Shown piece after piece: positions 60,598 through 64,000 of a stretch of 64,000 nt of DNA (position 1 is its first letter; every line of letters begins with the position of its first letter). The position numbers and the translations under genes were made by a program. The notes under the pieces were generated by a model. The model was not told where the DNA came from. It saw nothing but the letters and a program-made list of their open reading frames with translations, and ran no database searches. The DNA comes from JAUSFM01 sp964343705 (GTDB taxonomy: Archaea > Nanobdellota > Nanobdellia > Woesearchaeales > UBA12501): contig CAYFJX010000001.1 of assembly GCA_964343705.1 (NCBI GenBank), forward strand, positions 186,001 through 250,000. The letters run 5' to 3'.

Positions 60598-61620
60598 ATG
60601 GAATTATCATCAGAATTTTATAAAGACAAAGAAATCTTAATCACCGGCGGTTGCGGTTCTATTGGTTCTGAAATTGCTCGGCAGCTTATCAAGCTTGGAG
60701 CAAAGCTCATCAAAGTGTTTGATAATGATGAAGAAAGCCATTTTAACTTACAACATGATTTACAATCTGAAAAACTTCGCCATTTAGTGGGTGATGTTCG
60801 TAACAAGAAGCGGCTTGACTTTGCAATGAAAAATGTAGACATTGTCTTCCACGCAGCTGCACTTAAACATGTTCCGCTGTGTGAGTACAATCCTTTTGAA
60901 GCACTTGAAACCAATGTTATTGGAACCCATAATGTGGTGGAAGCTGCGCGTGAAAACCAAGTAAAACAATTTGTGTTTATTTCAACTGACAAAGCAGTGA
61001 ATCCAACAAATACCATGGGAACAACAAAACTGCTTGGTGAAAAGATCACGCTTACTTCTGACTTGGGAGATAACATCACTAAGTTTTCATGTGTTCGGTT
61101 TGGTAATGTGCTTGGTTCAAGTGGTTCAGTAATTCCTATTTTCAAACGGCAAATTAGTCAAGGAGGTCCGGTAACCTTGACATCTCCTGAAATGACACGG
61201 TTTTGTATGTCACTTGGTGACGCTGTTTCCTTGATATTACGAATTCCTGTTTTTATGCAAGGCAGAGAAGTATTTATCCTAAAAATGAATGCCATGAAGA
61301 TTAAAGATCTTGCTGAAGTTCTAATTGCAGAGCTTGCACCTAAGCATGGCTATGCTCCACACCAAGTACAGATTCAAGAAATTGGTGTTCGGCCAGGGGA
61401 AAAACTGCATGAGATTTTGATAACTCCTGAAGACTTGTCATCAGTACGCTTAGTTGATAACATCTTTGTTATGAATGCCAAGAGTAATGTTCCTTATTTT
61501 ACTGAGAGGCCAGATGTTGCTGCACAGCCCTTGGATTATTCTCATTTTTCTTCTGAAAAAATGCAGCACTTGAGCAAGGAAGAGATTACTGACTTGCTAC
61601 GGCGTCAACGGTTGGTTTGA
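60598..61620 (+). CDS. UDP-N-acetylglucosamine 4,6-dehydratase (LegB/PseB/CapD type)
   Basis: The 340-residue short-chain dehydrogenase has ILITGGCGSIGSEIARQ (NAD site), DNDEESHF, VFHAAALKHVPLCEYNP and STDKAVNPTNTMGTTKLLGE. The MGTTK replaces the usual YxxxK as in the FlaA1/PseB group. It makes the 4-keto-6-deoxy intermediate for the aminotransferase just upstream. GGGGGAT precedes the ATG. Whether the C5 epimer (PseB) or the retained form (LegB) results cannot be read from sequence. Confidence 0.87.
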   Translation: MELSSEFYKDKEILITGGCGSIGSEIARQLIKLGAKLIKVFDNDEESHFNLQHDLQSEKLRHLVGDVRNKKRLDFAMKNVDIVFHAAALKHVPLCEYNPFEALETNVIGTHNVVEAARENQVKQFVFISTDKAVNPTNTMGTTKLLGEKITLTSDLGDNITKFSCVRFGNVLGSSGSVIPIFKRQISQGGPVTLTSPEMTRFCMSLGDAVSLILRIPVFMQGREVFILKMNAMKIKDLAEVLIAELAPKHGYAPHQVQIQEIGVRPGEKLHEILITPEDLSSVRLVDNIFVMNAKSNVPYFTERPDVAAQPLDYSHFSSEKMQHLSKEEITDLLRRQRLV

Positions 61621-61669
61621 TTACTCTGATTGTACTAACTTTTTATAGAATAGTCTCATTCAATAACGT

Positions 61670-62829
61670 ATGACACTTGACAATATCCAAGCACGTTTAC
61701 AAGAGATGGAACAGAAACCCCATCTGTTCAACGACAAAGAGGAGCCGCTGCTTTCTTAGCTAAGGTTGGTCATCTCTTTACTTCTGTACCTAAACTGAAA
61801 AATCGGGCGTGGAACGAGTATGTTTCAATGGGAGAGTATGATGGCCTTGTTCGTCCAATAGATGAACACAGTGATAAAGCAACTAGATCAATGTATCGCA
61901 AGCTTAGGGCAGTGAACAATGAGATCAAAAGGGTCAACGAGGGACTCAGCATCCATGCTTTTGGAGTAGTTAAAAGTGTGCGAGATCTCAACCAAGCACG
62001 CTCACTCAACAAAGGATTGCAACATGATATTGGATATATTGTGGATTCATTTACAGAAACAATACGAGATTGTTTTGAAAGAAGTTATGAAGATGCAATT
62101 ACAGCATTGGAAAAGTATTGTAATCGTGATGGTGCTGCATATCTACGTCAGGCACGAGCTGTTGCAGAGCAAGGAGAGCTTGGAAAAGCAGTGGATAATC
62201 TCCGAAAAGCAAGCCAGGGTTTTAGACGACTAAAATATGGCATAATAACCGGCATGATTGGACTGCCGGATGCTGTAAGAGAAGGAATAAGCGTCATTGC
62301 TTACCAGAAAATGATACCCCTACAGTTAAGTATTGCTTCTGACCTTGAAAACTGGGGACCTGAAAATACAAGACATAAGACAAGAGGACCAGAAAATCTT
62401 AACGAAGCAATGTGTGCAGCAGATTTCTTAGGTCTCAGCATCTCAAAACAAGTTTCAGAAATAGTAGGCCGTGTTAGTGAAGCATACCCTCACTCATTTG
62501 ATGAAGATGATGTTGGTGAGCACGTGTACATTAATAACTACGAAGGTGTTGTTGGAAAAGACCTAGACAATAACGTAGTTCTCATTGCTCGGACAAGTCC
62601 GTTTGCTCTTACAGTCTATTCAACACAAGAAGGCTTATCTGTTGTTCCCATGGGGATGGAGTTAGAGACAAAGAAGTTTAGAGCTGATACTGAAGCACAC
62701 TATCTTGATGATCAGGATTATGAACATTTTGCTTCTCAACTAGAACAAGAAGAGCAGAGGACAGGAGTAAGCAGAATAGTTCTTGATGATTTTGATACGC
62801 ATAGCGTTGGTATTCGGGAAACATTGTAG
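61670..62829 (+). pseudogene. Unknown gene with an apparent -1 frameshift near its start
   Basis: ATG 61670 gives MTLDNIQARLQEMEQKP and stops at 61759. The -1 frame is open from 61681 and continues as SVQRQRGAAAFLAKVGHLFT to a stop at 62829, but has no start codon until 61828. An extra C in CCCC (61718-61721) would join the frames into about 386 residues. The C-terminal part is helical, then has a small beta domain (HVYINNYEGVVGKDLDNNVV, LIARTSPFALTVYST). No family is recognised. The alternative is a shorter intact protein of 333 residues from 61828. Confidence 0.55.
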
Positions 62830-62852
62830 AGCAAAAAAAGTTAAATAAAATA

Positions 62853-62971
62853 CGGGCCAGGGAAGATTTGAACTCCCGATCTACAGCTCACTCCCAGTTG
62901 GTAGGAGGCCTACGATAGATTGTGTATACACACATATCTTTGTCGCCCTATCCAGACTAGGCTACTGGCCC
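62853..62971 (-). tRNA. tRNA-Arg(CCT) with two introns
   Basis: Minus strand: acceptor GGGCCAG/CTGGCCC, discriminator G, D arm GCCT/GGGC, T arm GGGAG-TTCAAAT-CTTCC. The unspliced anticodon arm cannot pair. Removing 62910-62940 (31 nt) and 62889-62901 (13 nt) gives stem ACAGC/GCTGT and loop CTCCTAA, anticodon CCT. Both introns have bulge-helix-bulge folds: helix GCGA/TCGT with bulges CAA and AGG for the first (in the anticodon stem, noncanonical, 29/30), and helix CTCC/GGAG with bulges TAC and TGA for the second (37/38). CCA is not encoded. Confidence 0.85.
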
Positions 62972-63028
62972 ATGAATTCTTTAAAAGCAAAGGGCAACAC
63001 TTATAATTTTTGCGGTATACCCTACTAC

Positions 63029-64000
63029 ATGTTGGGAAAAATTGTTGCAGGGGCAGTTGCTGCATATCTTACTTTTTCTTCAGCTACAGCACAAGCAAGG
63101 AATCATACTGTAAACAGCCAAGTCACTACATTAGCTAAGGTGGCTGAGTATGTTGACTTACCAGTTAAAGAAGTTCGTGCATGCAACCCTCGTATGTCAG
63201 CCAGAAAAGGGCAAAAGGTTACTAAAGGAGAAAAAGTGTTTCTGGGCAGTGAATATGAAGTACAATCAGGAGACATGTATGATGCAGTACGAATCAAACA
63301 TGGTGTCTCACGATCAACATTTGACGCTTACAACAAGCACGTGCCAAACAAACACCTGCTTCAACCAGGAGATGTACTGTATCTTCCTTGCACCACTATA
63401 CCTCAAGAAAAATATAGGACAGTACGATTCCCCAGTGGACTAGAACTTCGTATTGTTGAAAAAGACAGTGATCTTGGAAAAGAGCTGCGAGGTAGTAAAA
63501 AGTGCAATGGGTATTCCTGGAATAATAGAAAACAACGAAAAAAACTTGTTGAACAATGCCAGTTTTATAATCCTCGAGAAGGAGAACTACTTCTGATTCG
63601 AAAACAAGATTTAGAAAGGCGAGTGTCAGAAAACTTCAAACTTAAAGAACTTGTGCGAGCAAATTTTCCCTGGCTCATGCCTAGTAAGTACATCATACAA
63701 CATGCAGGTGAAACTTTTTTTAAGTACGCGTATGTTGATGTAGATCTGGTAACTAAACTACAAGCATTACGAACAAAAGTAAATGGTCAAATTCCACTCG
63801 AACGACGAACATGGACAAGTGTTAGGAATGGAGATGTGCTTTCCTGCAACACTGAAGCATTACAGGGGTATCAAAAGAAAGGAGGCAACAAAAAAGTATT
63901 GCAGCACTGCCGTAAACATGGATTTAGACCGTATGTCTACAATATAAGGATGTACAGGGAGATTGATCATGACAAACCTAAAAGAAAAAGTGGCCATGTA
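63029..64000 (+). CDS. Exported protein with LysM-like domain, cut by window edge
   Basis: Starts at ATG 63029 with a signal peptide (LGKIVAGAVAAYLTFSSATA, cleavage likely after AQA). At least 324 codons are open to the edge. Residues around 88-124 (YDAVRIKHGVSRSTFDAYN, LLQPGDVLYLPC) have the layout of a LysM module: helix, Asn, then PGDxLYLP. A second, weaker PxxY-like region occurs later. Paired Cys suggest disulfides outside the cell. LysM usually binds amino-sugar polymers; the archaeal ligand is unknown. Confidence 0.65.
   Translation, partial: MLGKIVAGAVAAYLTFSSATAQARNHTVNSQVTTLAKVAEYVDLPVKEVRACNPRMSARKGQKVTKGEKVFLGSEYEVQSGDMYDAVRIKHGVSRSTFDAYNKHVPNKHLLQPGDVLYLPCTTIPQEKYRTVRFPSGLELRIVEKDSDLGKELRGSKKCNGYSWNNRKQRKKLVEQCQFYNPREGELLLIRKQDLERRVSENFKLKELVRANFPWLMPSKYIIQHAGETFFKYAYVDVDLVTKLQALRTKVNGQIPLERRTWTSVRNGDVLSCNTEALQGYQKKGGNKKVLQHCRKHGFRPYVYNIRMYREIDHDKPKRKSGHV

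Noticed and set aside
1..64000. CRISPR arrays, rRNA genes or insertion-sequence transposases
   Set aside because: No regularly spaced repeats, no rRNA-like segments and no transposase motifs were seen; the only repeats are the three dispersed copies and local inverted repeats.

Overview
The window looks like part of an archaeal genome, most likely a DPANN archaeon of the Woesearchaeota type; the phylum is inference, the domain is well supported. Archaeal marks are a Kae1 homologue, deoxyhypusine synthase, GatD/GatE, membrane LonB, a two-ring Cdc48/VAT ATPase, a Hel308-type helicase half, TrmB and Lrp regulators, tRNA genes with bulge-helix-bulge introns, and GAAAGGTTTATATA-like BRE/TATA promoters with short or absent leaders. 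Genes that look bacterial in origin sit among them: a full-length Rel/SpoT, GlpX and a nonulosonic-acid sugar cluster. The DNA is AT-rich and gene-dense, with many 1-4 nt overlaps. There are four tRNA genes, no rRNA and no CRISPR array.

Layout. 1-5100: partial membrane protein, intron-bearing tRNA-Arg(GCG), repeat copy A, two tiny membrane proteins, MnmC2-like methyltransferase, PRPP synthetase, a Hel308 homologue lacking its first RecA domain, and a strongly folded intergenic element. 5100-16100: Lrp regulator, metalloprotease-like lipoprotein, tRNA-Pro, a tpiA-glpX-fba operon, a frameshifted methyltransferase, a ribbon-helix-helix protein coupled to an unknown 414-residue protein, TrmB, an asparaginase and small or secreted unknowns. 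16100-33500: repeat copy B beside a partial duplication of the tRNA-Ile 3' end, membrane and beta-helix proteins, LDH/MDH-like enzyme, NAD(P)HX dehydratase, LonB split inside an intein, Rel/SpoT, Kae1, a membrane AAA ATPase, TatD and deoxyhypusine synthase.

33500-48250: two GT4 glycosyltransferases (one fused to a kinase-like domain), a methyltransferase, and a three-gene operon encoding a 1200-residue PP2C/coiled-coil/TPR protein, a vWA protein and a coiled-coil/TPR protein, divergent from cdc48. 48250-64000: repeat copy C, gatD-gatE (GatE without the usual insertion domain), then a nonulosonic-acid (legionaminic or sialic-acid-like) cluster: HisF-HisH fusion, sugar amidotransferase, NeuB-NeuC fusion, GT-B protein, aminotransferase and 4,6-dehydratase. 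The window closes with a frameshifted unknown gene, a tRNA-Arg(CCU) with two introns, and a partial secreted LysM-like protein.

Strongest candidates for new biology: the LonB intein split with a coupled second ORF, the PP2C-vWA-TPR operon, the three-copy repeat whose hairpin arms change in compensating pairs, the folded element at 4934-5100, the two-intron tRNA-Arg, and an archaeal long Rel protein. Three apparent -1 frame changes (methyltransferase, lonB, gene at 61670) each lie at or near a run of four identical bases, so sequencing error must be excluded before the lonB split is accepted.
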